From Actinoplanes sp. NBC_00393 (lineage in GTDB: Bacteria; Actinomycetota; Actinomycetes; Mycobacteriales; Micromonosporaceae), in assembly GCF_036053395.1 (NCBI RefSeq), contig NZ_CP107942.1:2198501-2262500 (forward strand): 64,000 nucleotides of DNA, written 5' to 3'. Made by a program: the position numbers and the translations under genes. The notes below the pieces were generated by a model. That model did no database searches. It was given only the letters and a program-made list of their open reading frames with translations, and was not told the origin of the DNA. Numbering within the stretch: position 1 is the stretch's first letter; the number at the start of each line of letters is the position of its first letter. Shown in pieces: positions 53,397 to 61,695 of the stretch.

Positions 53397-54611
53397 GTGG
53401 AACTCAGCAGACGCAAGATGTTGCAGGCGGGCGGGGCCCTGGGCGCACTCGGTGCGCTGACCGCCGCGACGCCGGCCCGAGCGCAGTCGATCTGGACGTG
53501 GTCCGCCAAGGGTTCGGTGGCGGGCGCGGGAGCGGGCGCCGACCCGCGGTGGGTGTGGGACGAGCAGGCCGACCCGCTGGTCGCCTCGCTCATCGACCGG
53601 GGTGACGTGCCCCGGGTCAACGAGTTGCTGCGGACCTGGAAGAAGAACGGTCAGGCACTGCCGGCCGGGCTGCCCGCCGACCTGCGCGACTTCATGGAGA
53701 GCGCCCGTCAGCTGCCGGCCTGGGCCGACCAGGCGAAACTCGATCTCGCCTTCAAGTTCAACGAGAAGCGGGGGCTCTACCTCGGCGTCCTGTACGGGCT
53801 GGCCAGCGGCATGATGAGCACGGTCATCCCGAAGGAGGCCCGCGCCGTCTACTACTCGCAGGGCGGCGCGGACATGAAGGACCGCATCTCCAAAACCGCG
53901 AAACTCGGGTACGACATCGGCTCGGCCAACGCGTTCCGACCCGAGGGCGAGATGATCGTGACCGCGGTGAAGACCCGGCTCGTGCACGCGGCCGTGCGGC
54001 ACCTGCTGCCGCAGTCGCCGTACTGGGCGGACGTCGCCGACGAGGACATCCCGATCAGCCAGCGCGACATGATGGTCACCTGGCACAGCCTGCCCACCAC
54101 GGTGATGCGCAAGCTGACCGACTGGAAGGTGCCGATCCCGGCCGCCGAGTCCACCGCCTTCCTGCACTCCTGGCAGGTCGGCGCGCACATGCTCGGGATC
54201 CAGGACGAGTACATCCCGGCCACCTGGGCGGAGGCCAACTCGCAGGCCGACGAGGTCCTCGACCCGATCCTGGCGGCCACGCCGGAGGGCATCAAGCTGG
54301 CCGACATCCTGCTCAAGCTCGGCACCCCGATCGACGCGGGCATCCTGACCAAGCCGATCCTCGGCGCGTTCACCCGCTTCATGCTCGGCGACGAGATCGC
54401 CGGATGGCTGAAGATCCCGCGCGAGCCGGTCTGGGATCCGCTGCTCAGGACGGCCTGGGGACCCTTCATCGCGGTACGCGAAGGACTGTTGCCGTTCCCC
54501 CTGGCGCCCAAGGCCTACTGGCTGTTCGACGAGTTCCTGCGCAAGGCCGCGCTGCTGTTCCTGTCCGAGGCGAAGCCGATCAGCATCGAGATCCCGGTGA
54601 CGAACCGATGA
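53397..54611 (+). CDS. lcp: Latex clearing protein (rubber oxygenase), first copy
   Basis: 404 residues, GTG 53397 after GGAGGAG. Twin-arginine leader (ELSRRKMLQAGGALGALGAL) with a cleavage site after ARAQ near residue 30. The residues of Streptomyces sp. K30 Lcp needed for haem and catalysis can be placed with an offset of one: E147 (E148), R163, K166, T167 (R164, K167, T168), R194, H197, R201 (R195, H198, R202) and T228 close to T230. RLVHAAVRHLLPQSPYW is the family core with the axial His. It cleaves poly(cis-1,4-isoprene) outside the cell to oligomers with keto and aldehyde ends. The long upstream frame is not coding. Confidence 0.93.
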   Translation: MELSRRKMLQAGGALGALGALTAATPARAQSIWTWSAKGSVAGAGAGADPRWVWDEQADPLVASLIDRGDVPRVNELLRTWKKNGQALPAGLPADLRDFMESARQLPAWADQAKLDLAFKFNEKRGLYLGVLYGLASGMMSTVIPKEARAVYYSQGGADMKDRISKTAKLGYDIGSANAFRPEGEMIVTAVKTRLVHAAVRHLLPQSPYWADVADEDIPISQRDMMVTWHSLPTTVMRKLTDWKVPIPAAESTAFLHSWQVGAHMLGIQDEYIPATWAEANSQADEVLDPILAATPEGIKLADILLKLGTPIDAGILTKPILGAFTRFMLGDEIAGWLKIPREPVWDPLLRTAWGPFIAVREGLLPFPLAPKAYWLFDEFLRKAALLFLSEAKPISIEIPVTNR

Positions 54612-55828
54612 CCGAGATGAGCAGGCGCAAGATGCTGCTGACCGGCGGCGCGCTGGGGGCGTTCGGCGCGTTCGGGATGCCCACCCCGGCCTTCTCCCGG
54701 GAGGTGTCGCCGTGGACCTGGTCGCCGTCCGGCTCGATCGCCGGCGACGGCACCGGCGCCGACCCGCGACAGGTGTTCGACGCCGAGGCCGACCCGGTCT
54801 CCGCCCAGCTGCTCGACAGCGGCGCGGTGCCCGAGGTCAACCGGCTGCTGTGGGACTGGATCCGCAACGACCAGCCGCTGCCCGCCGGACTGCCCGGTTA
54901 CCTGCACGACTTCATCGAGAAGGCCCGCCAGCTGCCGTCCTGGGCGGACCGGGCCAAGCTCGAGCGGGCGGCCACCTTCAACAAGTCCCGCGGCCTCTAC
55001 CTCAACCTGCTCAACGGGGTCGGCGGCGGCATGCTCAGCACCGCGATCCCCAAGGAGGCGTGGGCGGTCTACTACTCCAAGGGCGGCGCCGACATGGAGG
55101 ACCGGGTCGCCAAGACCAGCCTCCTCGGGTTCGCGGTCGGGGCGCTCAACGCGTACCGGCCGGACGGCGACTGCATCGTGAACGCGGTCAAGACCCGGCT
55201 GGTGCACGCCGCGGTGCGCCACCTGCTGCCGCAGTCGCCGCACTGGAAGTGGGGGCCGCCGATCAGCCAGGAGGACATGCTGGTCACCTGGCACACCCTG
55301 CCGACGTACGCGATGCGCAAGATGCGGGAGTGGAAGGTGCCGATCAGCGCGGCCGACTCGCAGGCGTACCTGCACGTCTGGCAGGTGACCGCGCACCTGC
55401 TCGGCATCCGCGACGAGTACATCCCGGCCACCTGGGCGGCCGCCAACGCCCAGTCCGACCAGGTGCTGCCGCCCAACATGGGCCCGACCCGCGAGGGCGT
55501 GGAGCTCACCGACATCCTGCTCGGCCAGCTCGCCGAGCAGACCAGCCCGGGCAGCATCAGCCGGCCACTGGTCAACGCCCTGGCCCGCTACCTGGTCGGG
55601 GACCAGGTCGCCGACTGGGACGGCATCAAACGCGAGCCGGTGTGGGGTCCGCTGATCGCCACCGCGTGGCCGGCGCTGGTCCGCTTCCGCGAGGGAGTGA
55701 TCCCGCTGCCGCTGGTGCCCGAGGTCGCCTGGGTGATCGACGAGGCCGCCCGGCAGTACATCCTCTTCTACCTGACGAAGGGCAGAGAAACGAAGATCGA
55801 GATTCCGACCGTCAACAGGCCCGAATGA
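54608..55828 (+). CDS. lcp: Latex clearing protein (rubber oxygenase), second copy
   Basis: 406 residues from ATG 54608, with ATGA overlap on the first copy. Tat leader MSRRKMLLTGGALGAFGAF. Roughly two-thirds of the positions agree with the first copy; the same critical residues are E150, R166, K169, T170, R197, H200 and R204, so both copies should be active. Between H200 and the later VTWHTLP it is four residues shorter than the first copy, and the surface-exposed loops differ. The two may act on polymers of different length or give different product sizes. Confidence 0.93.
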   Translation: MTEMSRRKMLLTGGALGAFGAFGMPTPAFSREVSPWTWSPSGSIAGDGTGADPRQVFDAEADPVSAQLLDSGAVPEVNRLLWDWIRNDQPLPAGLPGYLHDFIEKARQLPSWADRAKLERAATFNKSRGLYLNLLNGVGGGMLSTAIPKEAWAVYYSKGGADMEDRVAKTSLLGFAVGALNAYRPDGDCIVNAVKTRLVHAAVRHLLPQSPHWKWGPPISQEDMLVTWHTLPTYAMRKMREWKVPISAADSQAYLHVWQVTAHLLGIRDEYIPATWAAANAQSDQVLPPNMGPTREGVELTDILLGQLAEQTSPGSISRPLVNALARYLVGDQVADWDGIKREPVWGPLIATAWPALVRFREGVIPLPLVPEVAWVIDEAARQYILFYLTKGRETKIEIPTVNRPE

Positions 55829-58068
55829 ACAGGCGCCGTTTCGTCGGATACGTGCTGGCCGCCCCGGTTCTGGTGACCGCCGCCGACCTGTTCGAAGGCG
55901 ACCCGGCGGCCGCGGCCGACCTGACCGAGCTGCTGGATCTCAACGACATCATGACCGCGGCCGCGCTGCCGACGTCCGGGTTGATCTCGGTGGAGGTCAA
56001 CCCGGACGGGACCGTGTCGTTCGCCCTGCCCAGGGCCGAGGTGGGCCAGGGCATCACGACGTCGTCGGCCATGCTGATCGCCGAGGAGCTGGGCGTGGCC
56101 GTCAACCGGGTCCGCGTCACGCTGGCCGACGCCCGGCCGGAGCTGCTGTTCAACCAGTTGACCGGCGCGTCGAACACGACCATCTCGACGTACACCCCGA
56201 TCCGGGTCGCGGCCGCGGTCGCCCGCCAGCGTCTGCTGACGGCGGCCGCCGCCGAGTTCGGCGCAGCGGCCGCCGACCTGCGGCTGGCCGACGGCATGGT
56301 CACCGACGCTGCCGGCCGCAAGATCGGCATCGGCGCGCTGGCCGGCCGGGCGGCCAGCGCGAAGACCCAGGCGGTGCCGGTGGAGCTCGCCCCCAGGGAG
56401 AGCTTCACCGTCATCGGTAGACCGCACAGCCGCATCGACGCGCTCGACGCGGTGACCGGCCGCAAGAAGTTCGCGATGGACCTCGACGTTCCCGGCGCGA
56501 AACCGACCATGGTGTGCCGGCCGCCGACCATCAACGGCAAGGTCGGCTCGGTGGTCAACACCGCCGAGGTACGCGCGATGCCCGGCGTCACCGACGTGGT
56601 GACCATCTCCACCGGGGTGGCCGTGCGGGCCGAGACCTTCGGCCAGTGCATCGACGCGGTCCGCGCGCTGAAGGTCAACTGGCGACCGGGCCCGGTCGAC
56701 GGCAAATCCGACGACACCGTGCTGAAGGAACTGGCCGCCGCCGAACTGCCGCTCGGGCCGCGCCCGCTGACCCCGGTGGTGGAGGGAAAGTTCACCTTCT
56801 ACTTCCGCGGCAACAGCGCGGTCGAACCCAACTGCGCGATCGCCGACGTCCGCGCCGACCGCGCCGAGATCTGGTCGGGGCTGAAGTCACCGATCGTCGC
56901 CAAACAGGCCATCGCCGCCCGCCTCGGCATGCTGCCGAGCCGGGTCACCGTGCACGTCACCGAGGGCGGCGGGTCGTTCGGGCGCAAGCTGTTCTTCGAC
57001 GCCGCGCTGGAAGCCGCCGAGGTGTCGCAGAAGGTCGGCAAGCCGGTCAAGCTGATGTGGCACCGCGCCGACGACGCGCGCCAGGGGCGCACCCACCCGA
57101 TGGCCACCTCCCGGGTACGCATCGCCTACGCCGGCAACCTCGTGCTCGGGTACGAACTACGCCACACCAGCGTCACCACCGACCTCGGCCACGGACTGGG
57201 TGAGCTGTTCACCGCCATGGCCGCGAAACTGCCGATCGGCGACGCCGCCTTCGCGCAGACGTTCTTCCAGTTCAGCCACACCTCGCCCTACCACTTCGGC
57301 GCGCACAGCCGGCTGCTCAGCGAGACCGGCAAGGGCTTCAACACCGGCAGTATGCGCAACGTCTACTCACCCGACACCACCTGCGCCCGCGAGCTCATCG
57401 TCGACCAGGTCGCCGCCCGGATGGGTAAGGATCCGTACCGGTTCCGCCGCGACTTCCTGCGCGACGAACGGTCCCGCGCGGTGCTGGAGAAGGTCGCCGA
57501 GGTGGGCGGCTGGGGCCGGTCGATGCCGGCCGGCACCGCACAGGGCATCGCGTTCCACGGCGAGTACAAGGCGGTCAGCGCCTGCCTCGTCGAGATCGAC
57601 TGCCGGCCGGCGACGGTCAACCGCCCGATCCGCGACGGGGTGGCCGGCCCGCGCGTCACCAAGGCGGTCTTCGCCGTCGACGTCGGTCTGGCGGTGAACC
57701 CGCGCGGCCTGGAGGCCCAGATGATGGGCGGCATCATGGACGGTATCGCGCTCGCCCTCACCTCCAGCCTGCACCTGCGCAACGGGTACTTCCTGGAGGC
57801 CAGCTGGGACAACTACTTCTACACCCGGCAGTGGAACACCCCGCCCGAGCTGCAGATCATCGTCATGCCGAGCAGCTCGGAACAGCCCGGCGGAGCGGGC
57901 GAGCTGGGGGTCGCCGCGTCGATGGCGGCGGTCGCCTGCGCGTACGGGCGGGCCACCGGCGCGATGCCCACCCGGTTCCCGATCAACCACGGGACGCTCT
58001 CGTTCACCCCGAAGCCGACGATCCCGCCGATTCCCGCTTCCCCCACCGATGGAGGCCTGCGTGCCTGA
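55825..58068 (+). CDS. oxiB: Molybdenum hydroxylase large subunit OxiB-like, aldehyde-oxidising
   Basis: 747 residues from ATG 55825 (ATGA overlap with the second lcp). Twin-arginine-like leader MNRRRFVGYVLAAPVL. Aldehyde-oxidase/xanthine-dehydrogenase molybdopterin domains of the IorB type: ISVEVNPDGTVSFALPRAEVGQGI, TEGGGSFGRKLFFDAALEAAEV, GFNTGSMRNVYSPDTTCARELIVDQVAARMG and the active-site Glu in QPGGAGELGVAAS. In Streptomyces sp. K30 lcp is followed by oxiB and oxiA, which oxidise the aldehyde ends of rubber cleavage products to acids; the same is inferred here. Confidence 0.9.
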   Translation: MNRRRFVGYVLAAPVLVTAADLFEGDPAAAADLTELLDLNDIMTAAALPTSGLISVEVNPDGTVSFALPRAEVGQGITTSSAMLIAEELGVAVNRVRVTLADARPELLFNQLTGASNTTISTYTPIRVAAAVARQRLLTAAAAEFGAAAADLRLADGMVTDAAGRKIGIGALAGRAASAKTQAVPVELAPRESFTVIGRPHSRIDALDAVTGRKKFAMDLDVPGAKPTMVCRPPTINGKVGSVVNTAEVRAMPGVTDVVTISTGVAVRAETFGQCIDAVRALKVNWRPGPVDGKSDDTVLKELAAAELPLGPRPLTPVVEGKFTFYFRGNSAVEPNCAIADVRADRAEIWSGLKSPIVAKQAIAARLGMLPSRVTVHVTEGGGSFGRKLFFDAALEAAEVSQKVGKPVKLMWHRADDARQGRTHPMATSRVRIAYAGNLVLGYELRHTSVTTDLGHGLGELFTAMAAKLPIGDAAFAQTFFQFSHTSPYHFGAHSRLLSETGKGFNTGSMRNVYSPDTTCARELIVDQVAARMGKDPYRFRRDFLRDERSRAVLEKVAEVGGWGRSMPAGTAQGIAFHGEYKAVSACLVEIDCRPATVNRPIRDGVAGPRVTKAVFAVDVGLAVNPRGLEAQMMGGIMDGIALALTSSLHLRNGYFLEASWDNYFYTRQWNTPPELQIIVMPSSSEQPGGAGELGVAASMAAVACAYGRATGAMPTRFPINHGTLSFTPKPTIPPIPASPTDGGLRA

Positions 58069-58537
58069 GCAAACCTTCCGGGTCAACGGTGAACAGGTGA
58101 CCGTCGAGGTCGCCGACGACGTACGCCTGCTCTGGGTGCTGCGGGACATCCTCGGCATCACCGGGCCGAAGTACGGCTGCGGCATCAACGTGTGCAAGGC
58201 GTGCACCAGCCACCTCAACGGCCGGGCGGTCAACCCGTGCGCCATCCCGGTGCGCGACCTCGGCCCGGCCGACGAGGTCGTCACCATCGAAGGGCTGGCC
58301 GCCACGGTCGGGCGGGACCTGCACCCGATGCAGCAGGCGTGGCTCGATCACGACGTCGTCCAGTGCGGATACTGCCAGCCCGGCCAGATCATGGCGGCCG
58401 TGGATCTGGTCAGGCGGGTCGCCGCCGAGGGCCGGGAGATCAGCGACGCCGACCTGGACAGCCTGCGCAACATCTGCCGATGTGGCACCTATTTCCGGAT
58501 ACGGGAGGCGATCAGGGCTGCCGCCGAGAACATGTAA
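58061..58537 (+). CDS. oxiA: 2Fe-2S subunit of molybdenum hydroxylase, OxiA-like
   Basis: 158 residues from GTG 58061, which has GGAGG five bases upstream; ATG 58049 is also in frame. First cluster GPKYGCGINVCKACTSHLNG with a fourth Cys in NPCAIPV, second cluster domain CGYCQPGQIM and ICRCGTYFRIREAI. Note CKAC where most relatives have CGAC. It overlaps the oxiB stop by 8 bases and closes the lcp operon. Electrons from aldehyde oxidation leave through it. Confidence 0.92.
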   Translation: MPEQTFRVNGEQVTVEVADDVRLLWVLRDILGITGPKYGCGINVCKACTSHLNGRAVNPCAIPVRDLGPADEVVTIEGLAATVGRDLHPMQQAWLDHDVVQCGYCQPGQIMAAVDLVRRVAAEGREISDADLDSLRNICRCGTYFRIREAIRAAAENM

Positions 58538-58652
58538 ACCTGTCCGTTACCCGACTGGACAGTGCACAGCGGATGTCCGGACCATACGGTCTGATCGCTG
58601 TCGCGGTATGGTCAACGCCCTCACGTCCAACGGCCTCCGGGGGGAAAGCCAG

Positions 58653-58973
58653 ATGAGCGTGGAAGACGAGGCCAGGCAAGCCTTGGCCCAGATCGAGGGC
58701 GCAGCCCGCCTCTATGCGGTCAACGAGCCGGACATCGGCCGTTACGCCGGCCTGCTGGCCAGCTACCGGCCAGGCGAGCGGGACACGTACGCGTGCGCCC
58801 GCCTGGACGCGATCCTGACCCGGATTGCGTACGATCATCGCCTGGAATGCAACGGCGACAACTGCCGGACCTGCGACGGGCTGAACGAGGCCCTGACCGT
58901 GGCGGTGGCGTCGGTGCGCACGATGCTCGCCGACCACCAGCCCAAGCACCGCAACTCCGACTGGCCACGTTAG
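58653..58973 (+). CDS. Small cysteine-containing hypothetical protein
   Basis: 106 residues from ATG 58653, after GGGGGGAAAG. The sequence is charged and helical at the N-terminus (EDEARQALAQIEGAARLYAV), and has a metal-binding-like cluster LECNGDNCRTCDG near residue 70 (C-x4-C-x2-C). No known domain. It follows the lcp-oxi operon after 115 bases that contain no clear signal, but it probably has its own promoter. The function is unknown. Confidence 0.65.
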   Translation: MSVEDEARQALAQIEGAARLYAVNEPDIGRYAGLLASYRPGERDTYACARLDAILTRIAYDHRLECNGDNCRTCDGLNEALTVAVASVRTMLADHQPKHRNSDWPR

Positions 58974-59018
58974 CGGCGGGGGCTTTCGAGGCGGCTGACG
59001 TAGCCGGGCTGACCCGGG

Positions 59019-59219
59019 CTATCGGGCCAGGAAGTGCCAGCCGAGCCAGAGCCACGCGCTGAGGATGACGACTCGCGCGAGGCGGGAGCGTAGCGCCGCG
59101 GTCAGGGTGGCCGGCAGCGGGCGGATGCCGGATCCGGCGCGGCGGGCGTACCGGTCGGTGGCGATCACCAGGGCGAGGATCGCGGCGAAACCGGCGATGA
59201 TGGCGGCACGCGGGGTCAT
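59019..59219 (-). CDS. Small membrane protein (DUF6186-like)
   Basis: 66 residues from ATG 59219; the larger open frame upstream is part of the neighbouring gene. Two membrane helices (IIAGFAAILALVIATDRYARR and VVILSAWLWLGWHFLA) separated by a short basic loop; the C-terminal LWLGWHFLAR ending is typical of the DUF6186 group. It overlaps the preceding minus-strand gene by 4 bases and is probably co-translated. A GC-rich imperfect hairpin spans its stop (59000-59022), a candidate terminator shared with the gene at 58653. Confidence 0.6.
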   Translation of the reverse strand: MTPRAAIIAGFAAILALVIATDRYARRAGSGIRPLPATLTAALRSRLARVVILSAWLWLGWHFLAR

Positions 59220-59596
59220 CGGCTCACCAGCCACAGGCCGGCGCCGGCCCAGAGCAGGTAGCCGAGGACCCGGCCGGGATACGTGCTGAACAGCGGGTCG
59301 GCCAGTGTGCTCAAGGTGGGGTGTGCGGCGTCGTCCGGTCCCAGCCAGACGGTGAGCTCGAAGGCCACGGCCACGCCGGTCACGCCGAGCCAGACGGCTG
59401 CCGAGCGGGCGCCGGCCGGCTCGGCGCGGCGCGGGCGGCGGAACACGCCGATGCAGAACAGCGGCACGCCGGCGAGCAGCACGGCGGCGAGAGCCGGCCA
59501 GGTCAGCGGGCGGCACAGGGCTGCCAGCAGCGCGTAGGTGAGCACGACTGCGGCGATCCCGGCTCGGCGGTGCGCGGGTTGACGTACCAGGCTCAT
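59216..59596 (-). CDS. Small integral membrane protein
   Basis: 126 residues from ATG 59596 with four predicted membrane helices (AGIAAVVLTYALLAALC, WPALAAVLLAGVPLFCIGVF, AAVWLGVTGVAVAFELTVWLG, VLGYLLWAGAGLWLVSR). It has an ATGA overlap with the 66-residue protein, so the two are probably made together. No known domain is recognised. It is divergent from the nucleoside hydrolase with 18 bases between. Confidence 0.7.
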   Translation of the reverse strand: MSLVRQPAHRRAGIAAVVLTYALLAALCRPLTWPALAAVLLAGVPLFCIGVFRRPRRAEPAGARSAAVWLGVTGVAVAFELTVWLGPDDAAHPTLSTLADPLFSTYPGRVLGYLLWAGAGLWLVSR

Positions 59597-59614
59597 CCCG
59601 GCATTGTCGCCGCA

Positions 59615-60472
59615 ATGAGCGGTGACCCGGTGAAGATCGTCCTGGACACGGACATCGGCAGCGACGTCGATGATCTGCTTGCCCTTGCCCTGCTGTTCGG
59701 CTCACCCGAGTGCGATCTGCACGCGGTCGCCACGGTGTATGGCGACACCGTCCTGCGGGCGCGGATGGTGCGCCGGGCGTACCGGCTCGCGGGCCGGCCG
59801 GTCCCGCCGATCGCGGCCGGAGCGCGGCAGGCGCACTCCGGCCGGCCGGTCTGGTGGGCCGGCCACGAAGGGGCCCTGATGCCGGACCTGGCCGCTGAGC
59901 CGGTCGACGAGACCCTGGACGCGACCGCCCTGGTGCGCGCGGGCCGGGCCGTCGCCGCGATCGGGCCGCTGACCAATGTGGCCGAGGCGGTGGCCGGGCC
60001 GCACCACATCGAACAGTTGATCGTCATGGGTGGCGACTTCGCCTCGGGCAAGCCCGAACACAACATCCAATGCGACGTCGCGGCTGCGCAGGCCGTCTTC
60101 GACGCGGAGGTGCCGGCGCTCGTCACCGGGATCGACCAGACCGAGCGCATCGTCCTGGACGAGGACTCGATCGCGGCGGTCCGGGCGTCCGGCCCGCTGG
60201 GCGAGCTGCTGGCCGCGGAGATTCACCAGTTCAGGGAGTGGCTCGGGCGGCCGGACAGCCCGCACGACGCGATCGCCGTGCTGGCAGCGATCCGGCCCGA
60301 GTTGTTCACCGTCGTGCCGGGCCGGATCCGGGTGGACTCCGACGGCGTCACCACTCTGGAGCGGCGGGACGACGGGCCACACCGGGTGGTCGTCGATCTC
60401 GACGTGCCGGCCGTGCTGCGCGAGGTCGTCGACCGGGTGTGCCGGGCCGGCGTTACCGAGCCGCGGCGCTGA
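59615..60472 (+). CDS. Nucleoside hydrolase
   Basis: 285 residues from ATG 59615. The Ca-binding Asp motif VKIVLDTDIGSDVDDLLALALL begins the protein, followed by LVRAGRAVAAIGPLTNVAEAV, VMGGDFASGKPEHNIQCDVAAAQAVF and SPHDAIAVLAAIRPELF (late His-Asp). This is the inosine-uridine-preferring nucleoside hydrolase family, which splits ribonucleosides into base and ribose for salvage. No ribosome site is seen before the ATG, and a leaderless message is possible. Its end overlaps the convergent hydrolase by 20 bases. Confidence 0.92.
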   Translation: MSGDPVKIVLDTDIGSDVDDLLALALLFGSPECDLHAVATVYGDTVLRARMVRRAYRLAGRPVPPIAAGARQAHSGRPVWWAGHEGALMPDLAAEPVDETLDATALVRAGRAVAAIGPLTNVAEAVAGPHHIEQLIVMGGDFASGKPEHNIQCDVAAAQAVFDAEVPALVTGIDQTERIVLDEDSIAAVRASGPLGELLAAEIHQFREWLGRPDSPHDAIAVLAAIRPELFTVVPGRIRVDSDGVTTLERRDDGPHRVVVDLDVPAVLREVVDRVCRAGVTEPRR

Positions 60473-61244
60473 CCGCCTGCCGCCGGCAGAAGTCGTCGAT
60501 CAGCCGGGCCAGTTCGGCCGGTGCGGTCAACGGCATCAGGTGGCCGGCGCCGGAGACGGTGGCGATGGTGGAGCCGGGGATCAGGCCGGCGAGGTGGGCG
60601 ATCAGGCGGTGGACCGGTGGCGGGCTGCCACCGCCCTGGACGAGCAGCACCGGTGGGTGCCGGTGGGTGAGGGCCGCCGGATCGAAGGTCCACGCGCCGA
60701 CGGCGGGCATCTCCTCGGCGAGGAAGTACCGGTTCTGGCTCGCCGTGTTCTCGACCAGGTCGGCGCCGAGCACGTCGATCAACACGCGCCGATAGTCGGG
60801 CCCGCACACCAGGGTCATGAACGCGTCGAACGCGGTCGCGATGTCGCGGTCCAGGGGGAGGGCGCCGAACGCGGCGCGGAGCATCGCGTGGTCGGCCGGG
60901 TCGGCGAGGGTCTCCACCAGGGGTGGCTCGCAGAGCGTGAGCGTGCGGACCAGCTCCGGATGGTCGATGGCGAGCTGTAGTGCGATGGTGCTGCCGGACG
61001 AATGCGCCACCACGTGGGCGGGCGCGGCGCCGAGCTGGTGAATCAGTGCGGCGGTGCGCTCGGCATGGTCGCTGACGGTGAGTCCTCGGGGTGCGGGTGC
61101 ATCGGTGTAACCGTCGCGCACCACGCGGACCACGCGGTGGTGGCTCAGGGCCGGGTCGGCCGCCAGCGGCATGAACCAGTCGGCGAGCCCGCCGCCGTGG
61201 ATCAGCACCAGGGCGTCGCCGTGACCGCCGGAATCGGTGTGCAT
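60453..61244 (-). CDS. Alpha/beta-fold hydrolase
   Basis: 263 residues. Oxyanion loop LIHGGGLADWFMPL, nucleophile elbow VAHSSGSTIALQLA (Ser in H-S-S-G-S), the acid near LLVQGGGSPP and catalytic His in GAGHLMPLTAP. It is a general esterase or lactonase-like hydrolase; the substrate is unknown. It lies ten bases downstream of the VOC gene on the minus strand, so the two are probably co-transcribed and under the TetR that faces them. Confidence 0.88.
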   Translation of the reverse strand: MHTDSGGHGDALVLIHGGGLADWFMPLAADPALSHHRVVRVVRDGYTDAPAPRGLTVSDHAERTAALIHQLGAAPAHVVAHSSGSTIALQLAIDHPELVRTLTLCEPPLVETLADPADHAMLRAAFGALPLDRDIATAFDAFMTLVCGPDYRRVLIDVLGADLVENTASQNRYFLAEEMPAVGAWTFDPAALTHRHPPVLLVQGGGSPPPVHRLIAHLAGLIPGSTIATVSGAGHLMPLTAPAELARLIDDFCRRQAVSAAAR

Positions 61245-61254
61245 TTCGGTCTCC

Positions 61255-61638
61255 TCAATCTGCGTACAGGCGGATTTCGATGCCGTCGGGGTCGTGCAGG
61301 CCGACCAGGACGGAACCGCCCCGGTGGCCGGTCACCACGCCGCTGTGCGGCTGGCCTAGCTCGTCGAGCCGGCGGCGCCAGGCCTGAACGGCGTCGCGGG
61401 TCGGGACCGCCAGGGCGAGTGGGTCGAAGCCGGACAGGGTCTTGGCGCGTGCCGGATCGTGACGCAGCGCCAGGGCCACCGTGTTGCCGGAGTCGCTGAG
61501 CGCCACGCCCTTCACGACACCGTCCTCGGTGAACTCGATGTCCACGCTCAGCCCGAGCACGGACGTGTACCAGTCGCGGCTGCGATCCAGGTCGGCGACC
61601 GGCAGCTTGACGTGATGGACGCCGGACAGGTCGGGCAT
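61255..61638 (-). CDS. VOC/glyoxalase-family protein
   Basis: 127 residues from ATG 61638, with AAAGGTG at the right distance. Two beta-alpha-beta-beta-beta modules: GVHHVKLPVADLDRSRDWYTSVLGLSV (metal His) and PLALAVPTRDAVQAWRRRL, ending in LHDPDGIEIRLYAD with the metal Glu. Such proteins serve in glyoxalase, dioxygenase or antibiotic-resistance roles. It is divergent from the TetR gene and probably regulated by it together with the hydrolase. Confidence 0.9.
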   Translation of the reverse strand: MPDLSGVHHVKLPVADLDRSRDWYTSVLGLSVDIEFTEDGVVKGVALSDSGNTVALALRHDPARAKTLSGFDPLALAVPTRDAVQAWRRRLDELGQPHSGVVTGHRGGSVLVGLHDPDGIEIRLYAD

Positions 61639-61653
61639 CGGAAACACCTTTCG

Positions 61654-61693
61654 CTAGAAGCGCCTCTAGTAACTGACTAGAGTAGGCTCTAGT
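61654..61693. promoter_or_regulatory. TetR operator pair
   Basis: CTAGA-agcgcc-TCTAG (61654-61669) and ACTAGAG-TAGG-CTCTAGT (61676-61693) are adjacent inverted repeats sharing the CTAGA half site. The second ends two bases before the ATG of the TetR gene, so bound protein would block its start. The first is placed towards the VOC gene promoter. Confidence 0.6.
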
Positions 61694-61695
61694 GA

